NCBI RefSeq assembly: GCF_017948245.1
Contig: NZ_CP072870.1
Location: 186,001-250,000 of the forward strand
Origin: Rhizobium sp. NLR16a
GTDB taxonomy: Bacteria; Pseudomonadota; Alphaproteobacteria; Rhizobiales; Rhizobiaceae
Direction of reading: 5' to 3'
Length of the DNA: 64,000 nt
Position 1 is the stretch's first letter. The number at the start of each line of letters is the position of its first letter. A model generated the notes under the pieces. It worked only from the letters and a program-made list of their open reading frames with translations. It had not been told where the DNA came from and made no database searches. The position numbers and the translations under genes are program-made. Below, one piece after another: positions 46,169 to 55,926 of this stretch.

Positions 46169-49100
46169 ATGGACGACACGGTCAAAGATGCGCAGAAGAC
46201 CAGGAAAAACATGTTCGGACGGAAGCGCGCTCTCGCTTCCGTCGGCCAGCAGACTTCGACTGACCTTCGGCACTACGAGCCACAATCATCCTGGAGTGAC
46301 GGCGATCGCATCTTTACACGAGAGCTGATCCGGAGCGGCAACGGCGCATCAAAAGCCGTTCTGAGGGTGCAGCTTGCAGCCGAACATCCCAGCCGAACCA
46401 GCCTCGACAGACTGGCCCACGAATATCGCCTGAAAGACGAACTCGACCGGGAGTGGGCAGCCAAACCGCTGGATTTCACAACGGAAAACGGTCGTGTCGT
46501 GCTCGTCCTCGAAGATTGCGGCGGCGTGCCCCTCCCGCAGTTGATGGGACGGCACAGCCATGGCATGGCCGCCGAACTCACCGTCTTTTTGCGTCTTGCC
46601 AAGGGCATTGCGGCGGCAGTCGGCAAGGCTCACGGATGCGGCCTCATTCACAGGGACATCAAGCCGGCGAATATATTGGCGGACGAGACGGAAGGGCGGG
46701 TCCGTCTCACGGGCTTCGGAGTGGCGTCGCATCTTTCTCGTGAGCGCCAGGCCGCCGAGCCCCCTGAGGTCATTGCTGGCAGCCTCGCATACATGGCGCC
46801 CGAACAGACCGGGCGCATGAACCGGTCGGTGGACTCGCGTAGTGACCTCTACGCCGTCGGCATCACGCTCTACGAAATGATCACCGGCCAGTTGCCGTTC
46901 ACCGCTTCGGAGCCGATGGAATGGGTGCACTGCCATGTTGCCAAGCGACCGGTGCCGCCGTCCGAGCGTGTCAGAGAGCTACCAGGCGTTATCTCGGCAA
47001 TCGTGATGAAGCTGCTCGCCAAGAACGCAGAGGAACGCTACCAGACGGCCGCAGGGCTAGAGGCGGATCTGCGACGTGCCCTCGTCCAGAGCGAGAAGCA
47101 TGGGCGGATTGCAGAATTTCCGCTCGGGACACGCGATGTGCCGGACAGACTGGTGATTCCCGAGCGGCCCTACGGTCGCGAACGCGAAATCGCCGCCCTA
47201 ACCTCCGCATTCGACCGGGTCGTCGCAGGCGCCGGGCCGACGCTGGTGCTGGTTTCGGGTCATGCCGGCGTGGGCAAATCCATGGTCGTGAATGAGCTCC
47301 ACCGCGCGCTCGTGCCGCTGCGTGGGCTGTTTGCCTCCGGCAAATTCGACCAGAACCAGCGCCACATTCCTTATGCGAGCGTAGCGCAGGCCCTGCAAGG
47401 CCTCGTCCGAGTGCTGCTGGGCAAGAGTGAAGCGGAACTCGCGCCCTGGCGCGCTGCTTTAACCAAAGTACTGGGCGCGAGCGGTCGGCTGCTGGCACCG
47501 CTTATTCCGGAACTTGAATCTCTCATCGGCCGGCTTCCGGCGGTTGCGGATCTGCCGCCTCAGGACGCCAAACGCCGCTTCCAATTGAACATTAGGCGCC
47601 TACTGCGCGTGTTTGCCACAGCAGAACATCCGCTCACGCTGTTTTTAGACGATCTCCAATGGTTGGACGCAGCAACGCTCGATCTGCTTGAAGATTTGTG
47701 CACCCAGCAGGACATGCGTCACCTGCTGCTCATCGGCGCCTATCGCGACAACGAAGTATCGTCCACCCATCCACTGATCCGCCGGCTGGCAGCGATCCGG
47801 GAGGCCGGTGCCCAGGTGCATGAAATCGTGCTGACACCCCTTAGGCTGGAAGATCTGACCCGGATGCTGGCCGACGCTCTTCATTGCGGAAGCAGCCGTG
47901 TCCAGCCGCTTGCTCGACTAGTGCACAAGAAGAGCGGAGGCAATCCCTTCTTCGCGCTCCAGTTCCTGAGCACCCTGCCGGACGAAGGCCTGCTGGAATT
48001 CAATCGCGAACAGACGCACTGGGATTGGGATCTCGATCGCATAAGAGCCAAAGGCTATACCGATAACGTCGCGGATCTGATGCTAAGCAAGCTGCGGCGC
48101 CTGCCCGATATCACGCAGGCTGCCCTGAACATGCTGGCGTGTCTCGGCAATCACGCGGCGGTTGATACCCTGGCTTTGATCAGGAGCGAAAATCACGACG
48201 CGGTTCATGCAGCCTTTTGGGCCGCGGCGCGGGCCGGACTCGTGCTGCTTGAAGAGGGGTCATCATACCGCTTCCTGCACGATCGTGTGCAGGAGGCCGC
48301 CTATGGGCTGATCCCTGAAGACGAGCGGGCGGCAGCGCATCTTTCCATTGGCCGCCTCCTGCTGATGCATACGCCGCCGCAGGCACTCGAGGAGAATATT
48401 TTCGAGATTGTCGGCCAACTCAACTGCGGCGGCGCGCTCATCGCGCCCGGCGAAGAGCGCGAGCGTCTCGCGGACCTGAACCTGCTTGCCACTCGCCGCG
48501 CCAAGGCGTCGGCTGCATACGAATCGGCGCTGGCCTATGCCGGGACGGGTGCGGCTTACCTGCCGGACGATGCCTGGGAGCGCCGATACGAACTCGCTTT
48601 CGCCCTCGAACTCCACAGGGCCGAATGCGAATTCTTGACTGGGGCACCGGCGGAGGCGCAGGCCCGCCTTGCAGAATTAGCAAGCCGAGCCGCCAGCCTC
48701 GCCGATCTGGCCCGCGTCACGCGCCTGCGCGTCGACCTTTTCATGAGCCTGGGTCGGAGCGATCAGGCCATCATATTCGGCCTCGACTACCTGCACCGGG
48801 TCGGCATTTCGTGGTCGTCCCACCCGACCAGGAGCCAGGTGCGCCAGGAATACGCGCGGCTTTGGCGACAACTGGGGGGCCGCCCTATCGAAGCGCTGCT
48901 TAACTCGCCCCCAATGGCGGACCCTGTCGCGCTCGCGACCATGGACGTTCTGACTTCACTTGTTACTCCGGCCCTGTTTACCAACGAGAATCTGCGCTGC
49001 CTCATTATCGGGCGAATGGGCAACCTCAGCCTCAAGCACGGCAACAGCGACACATCGCCTTATGCCTTCACTGCCGTGGGCACGGTGCTCGGGCCGTATT

Positions 49101-52100
49101 TTGGCAATTATGAAGCCGGTTTTCGGTTCGGCCTGCTGGGACTGGACCTGACGGAACAGCCTGGAATGGAACGCCTGAAGGCACGGGTCTACCTCGCCTT
49201 CGGCAACCTTGCGAAATCGTCATCGCGTCATGTCCGCACCGGCCGTGCGCTTGCGCAGCGCGTATTAGAAACGGCACAGCAGGTCGGCGATCTCACCTAT
49301 GCCGTCTTAAGCCGAAATAATCTTGTGACTTATCTTCTGGCCGCCGGCGAGCCCCTCTCGCAGGTTCAGCGCGATGCGGAAGCCGGCCTGGACTTCGCGC
49401 GTCAGGCCGGCTTTGGAGTCGCCGTCGGTTTCATCAGCGGGCAGCTGCAACTCATCCGAACGCTTCGCGGGCTGACGCCAATCTTCGGATGCTTCAACGA
49501 TGAAGGGTTCGACGAGCAGCAATTCGAACTTAAGACCGACGGCAAGCCGGGCAGTTGCTTGTACTGGATCCGCAAGCTGCAGGCTTGTGTATTTGCCGGG
49601 GATACCCTCACAGCACTTTCGGCAGCGGCGAAAGCAGAAAGCCTCCTCTGGATGACTCCTGCTATTTTCGAGCGGGCGGAATATCACTTCTACACAGGCC
49701 TTTCATTGGCCTCTGCTTTGCAAGGATCGACGACTGAAACAGCTCATTATCGCAAGGCCATGCGCGCTCACCGCCGCCAGCTCGACACTTGGGCCGCGCA
49801 CTGCCCGGAGAATTTCGCAAGCCGCGCAAAATTGCTTGGCGCAGAGATCGCCCGCCTGGGAGGCCGCGAGTTGCATGCCGAGCGCCTCTATGAACAGGCG
49901 ATCCAGTTGGCGCATGCGCACGCGCTCCCACACGATGAAGCGATTGCGTATGAGCGCGCTTCCGCCTTTTACCGGGCGCGCGGCTTCGATCAGATTGCTC
50001 GCCTCTATCTTCAAAACGCCCGTCGCTGTTATCTCAGTTGGGGAGCCGACGGCAAGGTGCGGCAGCTCGAAGAAGCCTATCCCCAGCTGCGGGATGGACA
50101 ATCGGCACCGGCTGCAACAAGCACGATCGAAGCGCCGATCGAGCATCTCGACCTCGCCACCGTCATCAAGGTGTCGCAAGCCGTCTCCAGCGAAATCGTC
50201 GTCGAGAAGCTGATCGATACGGTCCTGCGAATGGCCGTCGAGCAGGCCGGAGCCGAACGTGGCCTTCTGATCCTGTCGCGTGGCGGCGAACCGCGGATTG
50301 CCGCTGAGGCGACGATCCGCGGCGAAGCGGTCCTCATAGAGTTGCGTAATGAGGCCATCGCCGGCGTGATGCCGGAGTCAGTTCTCAATTACGTCCTGCG
50401 TATGCGGGAAATCGTCAGCCTCGACGATGCCTCGGCTGAAAAGGCCTTTGCGGGCGATCCCTATATTCGCTATCGCGCGGCCAGATCCATTCTCTGTTTG
50501 CCGCTGATCAATCACGCCAAGCTGATCGGTGCGCTTTATCTGGAAAACACTCTGGCGGGCCGTGTCTTCGCGCCAGGGCGCATTCCGGTGTTGAAGCTGA
50601 TCGCCTCGCAAGCCGCCAGCACGCTCGAAATAACCGGACTTTACCGAGACCTGGCAGAACGTGAAGCGCGAATAGGCCGGCTTGTCGAAGCGAACATCAT
50701 CGGAATTTTTATCCGGGATATCGAAGGTCGGATTATCGAGGCCAACGAGGCGTTCCTGCAAATGGTGGGCTACAGCCGTGACGAACTCTTGGCCGGTCAG
50801 ATCATCGATAAAGAGCTGACGCCGCCGGAATGGCGCGAGCGTGACGCCGAAGCCGAGGCCGAGCTGAGAGTGACCGGCAGCGCCCGCCCCTTTGAAAAGG
50901 AGTATCAGCGAAAGGATGGCGGTCACGTACCCGTGATGATCGGTGAGGCAAGTTTCGAGGGGGCCGGGAGCCAGGCCGTGGCCTTCGTGCTCGACCTGTC
51001 CGAGAGCAAGCGAGCAGAGGAGAGGCTTCGAGCAAGCGAAACTCGTTTTCGGACCTTCGTCGACCATGCCACCGATGCCTTTTTCCTCCATACGGATGAT
51101 CTGATCGTCATAGACGTCAACCGCCAAGCCTGTGAAAGCCTCGGTTACACCCGGGAGGAATTGATTGGCATGCACCCGCGCGACTTTGACGGAGCTATCG
51201 ACGAAAAGGCTCTTGCGACATTGGTGGATCGCGTCGACGCAGGACAGCCAATGACTTTCGAAACGCTCCACCGGCGCAAGAACGGAACAACGTTTCCGGT
51301 CGAGGTTCGCGTCGGCAAATTCCGACAGGAAGAGCAATGGTTTCGTCTTTCGCTGGCGCGTGACATCACCGACCGCAGGCAAGCCGAGGATGCTATTCAG
51401 CTTGCGCGAGCAGAACTTGCCCATGTAAGCAGGCTCACCACCATGGGAGAACTTGTAGCCTCCATCGCCCACGAGGTCAGACAGCCGCTCACCGGGCTGG
51501 TCAGCAGCGGCAATGCCTGCCTTCGCTATCTCGACGCTGATCCTCGTGACATCGTCTCCGCCCGTCGCGCCATCGAGCGCATGATCAGCGACGCTTTTCG
51601 CGCATCCGAGGTCATCGACCGGATTCGGGCAATGGCGAAGAAATCACCCGAACGCCGGGACCGGCTGAACATCAACGATATCGTGTCCGAGACGATTGCG
51701 CTGGTGTCCACGGACCTTGAACGCAGTGCGGTGTCGCTTCGTACAAACCTTACCGACGGCTTGCCCCCGATCGTAGGGGACCAAGTGCAGATCCAGCAGG
51801 TGATCCTGAACCTTATCATGAACGCCAGCGACGCGATGGCGGCGATGCCAAAAGGAGCGCGCGAACTCATCGTAAGCACTGAAAAGGCAGCACCCAAAAC
51901 CGTTTTAGTGGCAGTCCGCGATAGCGGCCCTATCCTCGACCTGGCGAAGATCGGCGATATATTCGAGGCGTTCTTTAGTACCAAACCCAAGGGTATGGGC
52001 ATGGGCCTGACGATCAGTCGTTCGATCATAGAGGCTCACAAAGGCCAACTCTGGGCCACGCCAAACGCGCCCCACGGTGCCATTTTTCAGTTTACATTAC

Positions 52101-52117
52101 CAACCGAGGAGAAATAA
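46169..52117 (+). CDS. Giant kinase-like/ATPase/GAF/PAS/histidine-kinase hybrid
   Basis: About 1982 residues. Domains in order: Ser/Thr-kinase-like (about 40-310), AAA ATPase (about 340-620; Walker A GHAGVGKS from residue 364, Walker B LFLDDLQWLD), a long helical TPR-like middle (about 680-1310), GAF (about 1340-1490), PAS (about 1503-1610), PAS (about 1620-1740), histidine kinase with His1768 in SIAHEVRQPLTGL and an ATPase domain (NLIMNASDAM; GMGMGLTISRSII). The kinase-like domain keeps HRDIKPANIL (His161) but lacks the beta-3 Lys (AVLRVQL) and has TGFG for DFG, so it is probably not an active protein kinase. No membrane segment is evident. A TTG at 46103 is an alternative start. The FixJ-type regulator follows 50 bases later and is the likely partner. 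Confidence 0.88.
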   Translation: MDDTVKDAQKTRKNMFGRKRALASVGQQTSTDLRHYEPQSSWSDGDRIFTRELIRSGNGASKAVLRVQLAAEHPSRTSLDRLAHEYRLKDELDREWAAKPLDFTTENGRVVLVLEDCGGVPLPQLMGRHSHGMAAELTVFLRLAKGIAAAVGKAHGCGLIHRDIKPANILADETEGRVRLTGFGVASHLSRERQAAEPPEVIAGSLAYMAPEQTGRMNRSVDSRSDLYAVGITLYEMITGQLPFTASEPMEWVHCHVAKRPVPPSERVRELPGVISAIVMKLLAKNAEERYQTAAGLEADLRRALVQSEKHGRIAEFPLGTRDVPDRLVIPERPYGREREIAALTSAFDRVVAGAGPTLVLVSGHAGVGKSMVVNELHRALVPLRGLFASGKFDQNQRHIPYASVAQALQGLVRVLLGKSEAELAPWRAALTKVLGASGRLLAPLIPELESLIGRLPAVADLPPQDAKRRFQLNIRRLLRVFATAEHPLTLFLDDLQWLDAATLDLLEDLCTQQDMRHLLLIGAYRDNEVSSTHPLIRRLAAIREAGAQVHEIVLTPLRLEDLTRMLADALHCGSSRVQPLARLVHKKSGGNPFFALQFLSTLPDEGLLEFNREQTHWDWDLDRIRAKGYTDNVADLMLSKLRRLPDITQAALNMLACLGNHAAVDTLALIRSENHDAVHAAFWAAARAGLVLLEEGSSYRFLHDRVQEAAYGLIPEDERAAAHLSIGRLLLMHTPPQALEENIFEIVGQLNCGGALIAPGEERERLADLNLLATRRAKASAAYESALAYAGTGAAYLPDDAWERRYELAFALELHRAECEFLTGAPAEAQARLAELASRAASLADLARVTRLRVDLFMSLGRSDQAIIFGLDYLHRVGISWSSHPTRSQVRQEYARLWRQLGGRPIEALLNSPPMADPVALATMDVLTSLVTPALFTNENLRCLIIGRMGNLSLKHGNSDTSPYAFTAVGTVLGPYFGNYEAGFRFGLLGLDLTEQPGMERLKARVYLAFGNLAKSSSRHVRTGRALAQRVLETAQQVGDLTYAVLSRNNLVTYLLAAGEPLSQVQRDAEAGLDFARQAGFGVAVGFISGQLQLIRTLRGLTPIFGCFNDEGFDEQQFELKTDGKPGSCLYWIRKLQACVFAGDTLTALSAAAKAESLLWMTPAIFERAEYHFYTGLSLASALQGSTTETAHYRKAMRAHRRQLDTWAAHCPENFASRAKLLGAEIARLGGRELHAERLYEQAIQLAHAHALPHDEAIAYERASAFYRARGFDQIARLYLQNARRCYLSWGADGKVRQLEEAYPQLRDGQSAPAATSTIEAPIEHLDLATVIKVSQAVSSEIVVEKLIDTVLRMAVEQAGAERGLLILSRGGEPRIAAEATIRGEAVLIELRNEAIAGVMPESVLNYVLRMREIVSLDDASAEKAFAGDPYIRYRAARSILCLPLINHAKLIGALYLENTLAGRVFAPGRIPVLKLIASQAASTLEITGLYRDLAEREARIGRLVEANIIGIFIRDIEGRIIEANEAFLQMVGYSRDELLAGQIIDKELTPPEWRERDAEAEAELRVTGSARPFEKEYQRKDGGHVPVMIGEASFEGAGSQAVAFVLDLSESKRAEERLRASETRFRTFVDHATDAFFLHTDDLIVIDVNRQACESLGYTREELIGMHPRDFDGAIDEKALATLVDRVDAGQPMTFETLHRRKNGTTFPVEVRVGKFRQEEQWFRLSLARDITDRRQAEDAIQLARAELAHVSRLTTMGELVASIAHEVRQPLTGLVSSGNACLRYLDADPRDIVSARRAIERMISDAFRASEVIDRIRAMAKKSPERRDRLNINDIVSETIALVSTDLERSAVSLRTNLTDGLPPIVGDQVQIQQVILNLIMNASDAMAAMPKGARELIVSTEKAAPKTVLVAVRDSGPILDLAKIGDIFEAFFSTKPKGMGMGLTISRSIIEAHKGQLWATPNAPHGAIFQFTLPTEEK

Positions 52118-52167
52118 TGATCCATGTCCGGGGCGGCGCCTGACCGGCGCGAAACTTGGGGACATGG

Positions 52168-52794
52168 ATGAAGGAGATTGTCTACATCATTGATGATGAC
52201 GCATCTGTCCGCGAAGGCCTCGGCGATCTCCTGCGCTCGGTTGGACTTGAGGTACTGACATTCGCTTCCAGCCAGGAGTTTTTGGACAGCAAGCGCCCTG
52301 ACGTTCCGGGCTGTATCATTCTCGATGTAAGGCTGCCGGGGCGGAGCGGCCTGGAATTTCAGAGCATGCTCACTTCCCTTGGAATTGAGCTTCCGGTCAT
52401 TTTTATCAGTGCCCACAGCGACATTCCGATCTCTGTGCGGGCGATGAAAGCCGGCGCTATCGAATTCCTGACGAAGCCGCTGCGCGAGCAGGAATTGCTC
52501 GATGCCGCCTATGCCGGGATCGAGCGCGACTGCGCTCGGAGGCAGGAAGTCGCGCTCATTGCCGAGCTGCGGTCCCGCTATGATTCCTTGACGCCGCGCG
52601 AGCGCGAGATCATGAACCTGGTGGTCGCGGGCAGCGTCAACAAGCAAATCGCTGCTCAAGTGGGCTTGAGCGAGGTAACCGTCAAGGTTCATCGCGGCCA
52701 CGTCATGCAGAAGATGCAGGCGAGATCTCTCGTTGACCTGGTCCGGATGGCGGACAGCCTCGGATTGACGACGAAGCCGGCGTGGGTCCGGTAG
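52168..52794 (+). CDS. FixJ/NarL-type response regulator
   Basis: 208 residues. Receiver domain with IIDDDASVREGL, phospho-acceptor Asp53 in IILDVRLPGRSG, FISAHSD and FLTKPLREQEL; C-terminal LuxR-type helix-turn-helix with SLTPREREIMNLVVAGSVNK and VGLSEVTVKVHRGHVM QKM. The start ATG 52168 has GGGGA seven bases upstream; a TTG at 52156 is weaker. It follows the hybrid kinase on the same strand, so it is probably its phospho-acceptor. Targets are unknown. Confidence 0.92.
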   Translation: MKEIVYIIDDDASVREGLGDLLRSVGLEVLTFASSQEFLDSKRPDVPGCIILDVRLPGRSGLEFQSMLTSLGIELPVIFISAHSDIPISVRAMKAGAIEFLTKPLREQELLDAAYAGIERDCARRQEVALIAELRSRYDSLTPREREIMNLVVAGSVNKQIAAQVGLSEVTVKVHRGHVMQKMQARSLVDLVRMADSLGLTTKPAWVR

Positions 52795-53066
52795 GCTCAC
52801 ATATCTAGACCAAAGTATCGGGCGCCTGCCACGGGTGGATAGTCGGGGCTTCATTTCGGCTGGTCGCTTATCTCATTCGGCAATACGTTCCGAAGGCCGT
52901 CGGCTCTATGTTCTTACCAGCTGAAAAAACATGCAGAGACAAGACGGACGTTATCACGTCTCGGTGCAAGAATCTGCGTCGGGTCGGCGCATCCCTACCA
53001 TTGGACGGACGCTCATCGATGTTGACGCAACGCGAGTAACCGAAAGATCGTGGAAAGGTATGATCC

Positions 53067-53282
53067 ATGCAAAACCAGAGATACGCCCTGCAGAAGAACC
53101 TGAACATCTACTGGACGGTAATCGATACGGTTTCAGACCGGAAAGCTCTCGTCGATGGCTTCGTTATGGACATGCTTACCGCCGATGAGGGCGAAGAATT
53201 GGTCAACATGCTGAACCGTGCAGAATCTCATGCTATCCTTGCGCCTGCCGAGATGGAGCACCGCGATCGAAGACGACAGTAA
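53067..53282 (+). CDS. Small hypothetical protein
   Basis: 71 residues, not recognised. The N-terminal part (MQNQRYALQKNLNIYWTVID) and the acidic helix LTADEGEELVNMLNRAESHA look like a folded small protein rather than random coding; the last ~12 residues are Arg-rich and may be an accident of frame. A ribosome site GGAAAGG lies eight bases before the ATG. It lies between the FixJ-type regulator and IS debris. The stretch 52795-53066 before it holds nothing I recognise. Confidence 0.5.
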   Translation: MQNQRYALQKNLNIYWTVIDTVSDRKALVDGFVMDMLTADEGEELVNMLNRAESHAILAPAEMEHRDRRRQ

Positions 53283-53382
53283 CTGTTCGATCGCCATCGT
53301 ATGGCGAACCGGCCGTCATCGTCGGTCGCTCGAGCGTGCAGTCCCGGCGAAAGGCGCTCCAAGAGCACGAACCGCAACACTG

Positions 53383-53665
53383 CATCAACTTGCCTGTCGC
53401 ATCATCGACAAACACCAACAGCGAGCACGGATCTCGACGATCTGAAACCAGCGGTGCTCGGCCCCGTCGATCTGCACCGGCTCGCCACAGGCTTCGCGCC
53501 GTAATCGTGGCTGATGAAACGTCCGCCGTGGCTTGCGCGACAGCCATAATCTCCGACATCCAGCCGCGCAACGTCTCGCGCGACACACGCAATCTATCGC
53601 GCTCGGCAAGCTTCTCGGCCGCCAGCGTCGGGCCGAAGCCCGCATGACGTTCACGAACCAGCGTC
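53383..53665 (-). pseudogene. ISNCY-family transposase remnant
   Basis: Fragments of an ISNCY-type transposase in two frames: FGPTLAAEKLAERDRL and VSRETLRGWM (53665-53555), then QIDGAEHRWF (53474-53445) in a different frame, then LLVFVDDATGKLM (53421-53383) back in the first frame. At least two frameshifts and loss of both ends make it dead. It abuts the IS30 element. The bases 53283-53382 and 53666-53811 hold no further gene I can name. Confidence 0.7.
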
Positions 53666-53811
53666 AGCGCATAGTCTCAAAGCTAAAGCCGATGGTGCCA
53701 CGAACCCGTCCCGATCTGATCTTGCAACCCGGACCAGCGCTCAGATCGGGGCTGGTCGGCGCAATCACCGCAGGATCATTCATGAAATCCGTCCTCCGCC
53801 CCGGCTTGCCG

Positions 53812-54807
53812 TCATTTGTTCACTTCACGCCTGAACACTTCAGCTGGGGTGCGGAACCCAAGGCATTTTCTCGGCGTACTGTTCAACCGATCGATCAGTG
53901 ATCGTATCGATTCATCAGGAACGGACAGGACAGCAGTATCCCTCGGCAGGTAACGCCGAATCCGCCGATTCATGTTCTCAACGGAGCCTTTTTGCCAGGG
54001 CGCAGACGGATCGCAGAACCATGCATCGGTTCCCATTCCTTGCTTCAGTCGCCGCCAGGAGACGAATTCAAATCCGCGATCAAACGTCAAACTTTGCCGG
54101 GCATGCCTGGGCAGGGGGCTGAGCACGTTGATGAGCCGCTCCATGATCGGCTTGGACTGCCGGTCGTTGTTCTTGAACAGCATGGTGAACCGGCTCATCC
54201 GCTCGACAACCGTTGCCACATTGGCATTGCCCTGAACCCTTTCGAAGATCATCAGATCGGCTTCCCAGTGACCGAATTCCTTGCGATCGTTGATGGCTTC
54301 CGGCCGATGTTTGATCGAACGCTCATCTGGAAAGACCGGGTTCTGCGGTTTGCGAGCATATCTCGGCCGGCGCTTTCTCCGCCGTTCCGGAAGAAGCCGC
54401 GCCAGTTGCTGCCGTTGTCCTTCCGGTGAATAGACATATCGGTAGATCGTCTCGTGACAGACGCTTGCCTTGGCCGCTGGTTCGATCTTCAGTCGTCCAG
54501 CAATCTGTTCCGGCGACCAGCCGGATTCCAACTTTCCGATCACTTCGTTCCGCAGATCCTCGCGACGAAAGAGCTTGCCGATCCGCCGGCGCCTGTCGCG
54601 CGCCATGTCGTTGGCGGTCATCGCCCAGTAGCCCTCGGCATCGGGGAATTCCTGATCGTGCCAGTAGTTGCGTTTGATCTCCCGGGAGATGGTCGCGCGG
54701 TCCCGGCCGAGGCGTCTGGCGATCTCAGACTGGCTAAACTTCTGATCCAACATCCTGGAAATCGATCGGCGTTCGTCAAAACTCAAATGCGAAAAGGTAC
54801 GGATCAA
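53812..54807 (-). mobile_element. IS30-family transposase
   Basis: 331-residue, apparently intact transposase. N-terminal HTH (HLSFDERRSISRMLDQK; SEIARRLGRDRATISREI), a second HTH (GWSPEQIAGRL), and the DDE core: first Asp in GHWEADLMIF, second in LTFDRGFEFVSW, Glu in KGSVENMNRRIRRYLP. Normal IS30 length (~320-380). I could not identify matching terminal inverted repeats at 53760-53811 and 54808-54860, so element ends are unset. It inserts between ISNCY debris and a LysE gene, and a truncated relative lies at 45440-45559. Confidence 0.9.
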
Positions 54808-54983
54808 ACCATGGCTCCCGAAAAGCAGGCAGCTTAGCGCCTTTGTTGCAGTTCGAGATAGAATGTGCCCCGCTACAGGCGATTTCTGGCGTAATCGACA
54901 TTATGGAACAACGGCCTTTGCCAGCCGCACCAAGGGCTTGCGCAGGCAGTCGCTCCGCCGCGCGCAGCGCAACAGCGCGGGTT

Positions 54984-55547
54984 TCATCCGCCAAGGGCGC
55001 TGAACGTCAGCACGGCGGAGAATGCGACGAGGGTTGCGGATCCGCACCGCCGGGCAAATGGCGGTATCCGTTTTTCACGTCCGAGGATGAGCCTGCCGAT
55101 CGACAGCCAGATCGAGGAGACTGCCAGGACCACCGATGCGAGAATGGCGATGGATCCTGTCAAAGGCACCTCCTGCGCGGGAGGCACCATCGTCAATCCG
55201 ATGATCAGCGCTTTGGGATTTAACAGCGTCGTCACGGCCAGCTGCCGCACGCGCACAGCCTCGACAGGGCTCGATCCGATGCCCCAGAGCCGCAGCGCCA
55301 GGTACAAAACCCAGGTCGCCGAGACAAGTTTGACGCCTTGCGAAACCAGAGGGTGGTCGCGGAGAAAAGAACCGGCCAGACCGGCCGCCGGAAGGACGAT
55401 CGCAAGATATGCGGACATGACGGTGGCGAGCAGGGCGATCGCGCGTCCGAAGGTCAGCCCCTGAGATGCCATCGCCAAAATGGCGTTGGTCGGTCCGGGC
55501 AGGATGAGAAGCGTGAAAACGCCCGCTGCGAAAGGCAGAAGATGCAC
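54984..55547 (-). CDS. LysE/RhtB-family amino-acid exporter
   Basis: 187 residues with five to six hydrophobic segments. The first helix carries the family signature (FTLLILPGPTNAILAMASQG), and a later GSIAILASVVLAVSSIWLSI helix is typical. These proteins export amino acids such as lysine or homoserine lactone-type compounds; the substrate is not predictable. It stands alone on the minus strand next to the IS30 element, divergent from the small membrane protein gene at 55678. Confidence 0.85.
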   Translation of the reverse strand: MHLLPFAAGVFTLLILPGPTNAILAMASQGLTFGRAIALLATVMSAYLAIVLPAAGLAGSFLRDHPLVSQGVKLVSATWVLYLALRLWGIGSSPVEAVRVRQLAVTTLLNPKALIIGLTMVPPAQEVPLTGSIAILASVVLAVSSIWLSIGRLILGREKRIPPFARRCGSATLVAFSAVLTFSALGG

Positions 55548-55677
55548 TGTTACGGTCTCCGGGTTTCTTCCGCATCTTGCACGGCCGCGCCTGCCGGTCG
55601 TTGACAGAGATCATTTGCGGGACGGAACATTCCGGGCACCCCCGACGTTTATTGCGGTTATGTCAGAGGTGGGCGCC

Positions 55678-55881
55678 ATGCCCGGCATGATCAGGTTCAT
55701 ACTCACTCGATTGGCCACGGGCTTTGCAATCGGAAGCGCCGTGGGGTTCTTCGTCTGGCAGAACGGTTTTGCCGCGGCAGGCGGACCGCAAAATTATCTC
55801 GCTCAGGGCCTGTTCATCTACCTCTTTGCGAGCACAATCGGCATGGGTTATCTCGCGACGGCTCTCCTCCTGGAAGAATAG
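55678..55881 (+). CDS. Small two-helix membrane protein
   Basis: 67 residues, unrecognised. Two hydrophobic segments (MIRFILTRLATGFAIGSAVG and FIYLFASTIGMGYLATALLL) separated by a short loop. GAGG lies close before ATG 55678; an in-frame ATG at 55660 would add six residues. It is convergent with the ABC exporter whose gene ends at 55927. Function unknown. Confidence 0.6.
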   Translation: MPGMIRFILTRLATGFAIGSAVGFFVWQNGFAAAGGPQNYLAQGLFIYLFASTIGMGYLATALLLEE

Positions 55882-55926
55882 CGCCGGAAGATCAAAGTCC
55901 CGTTGCGCGGACGCCGGATGATGTCA

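Noticed and set aside
50378..51472. 364-codon minus-strand frame inside the hybrid kinase gene
   Set aside because: Antisense of GAF/PAS coding sequence with no domain of its own.
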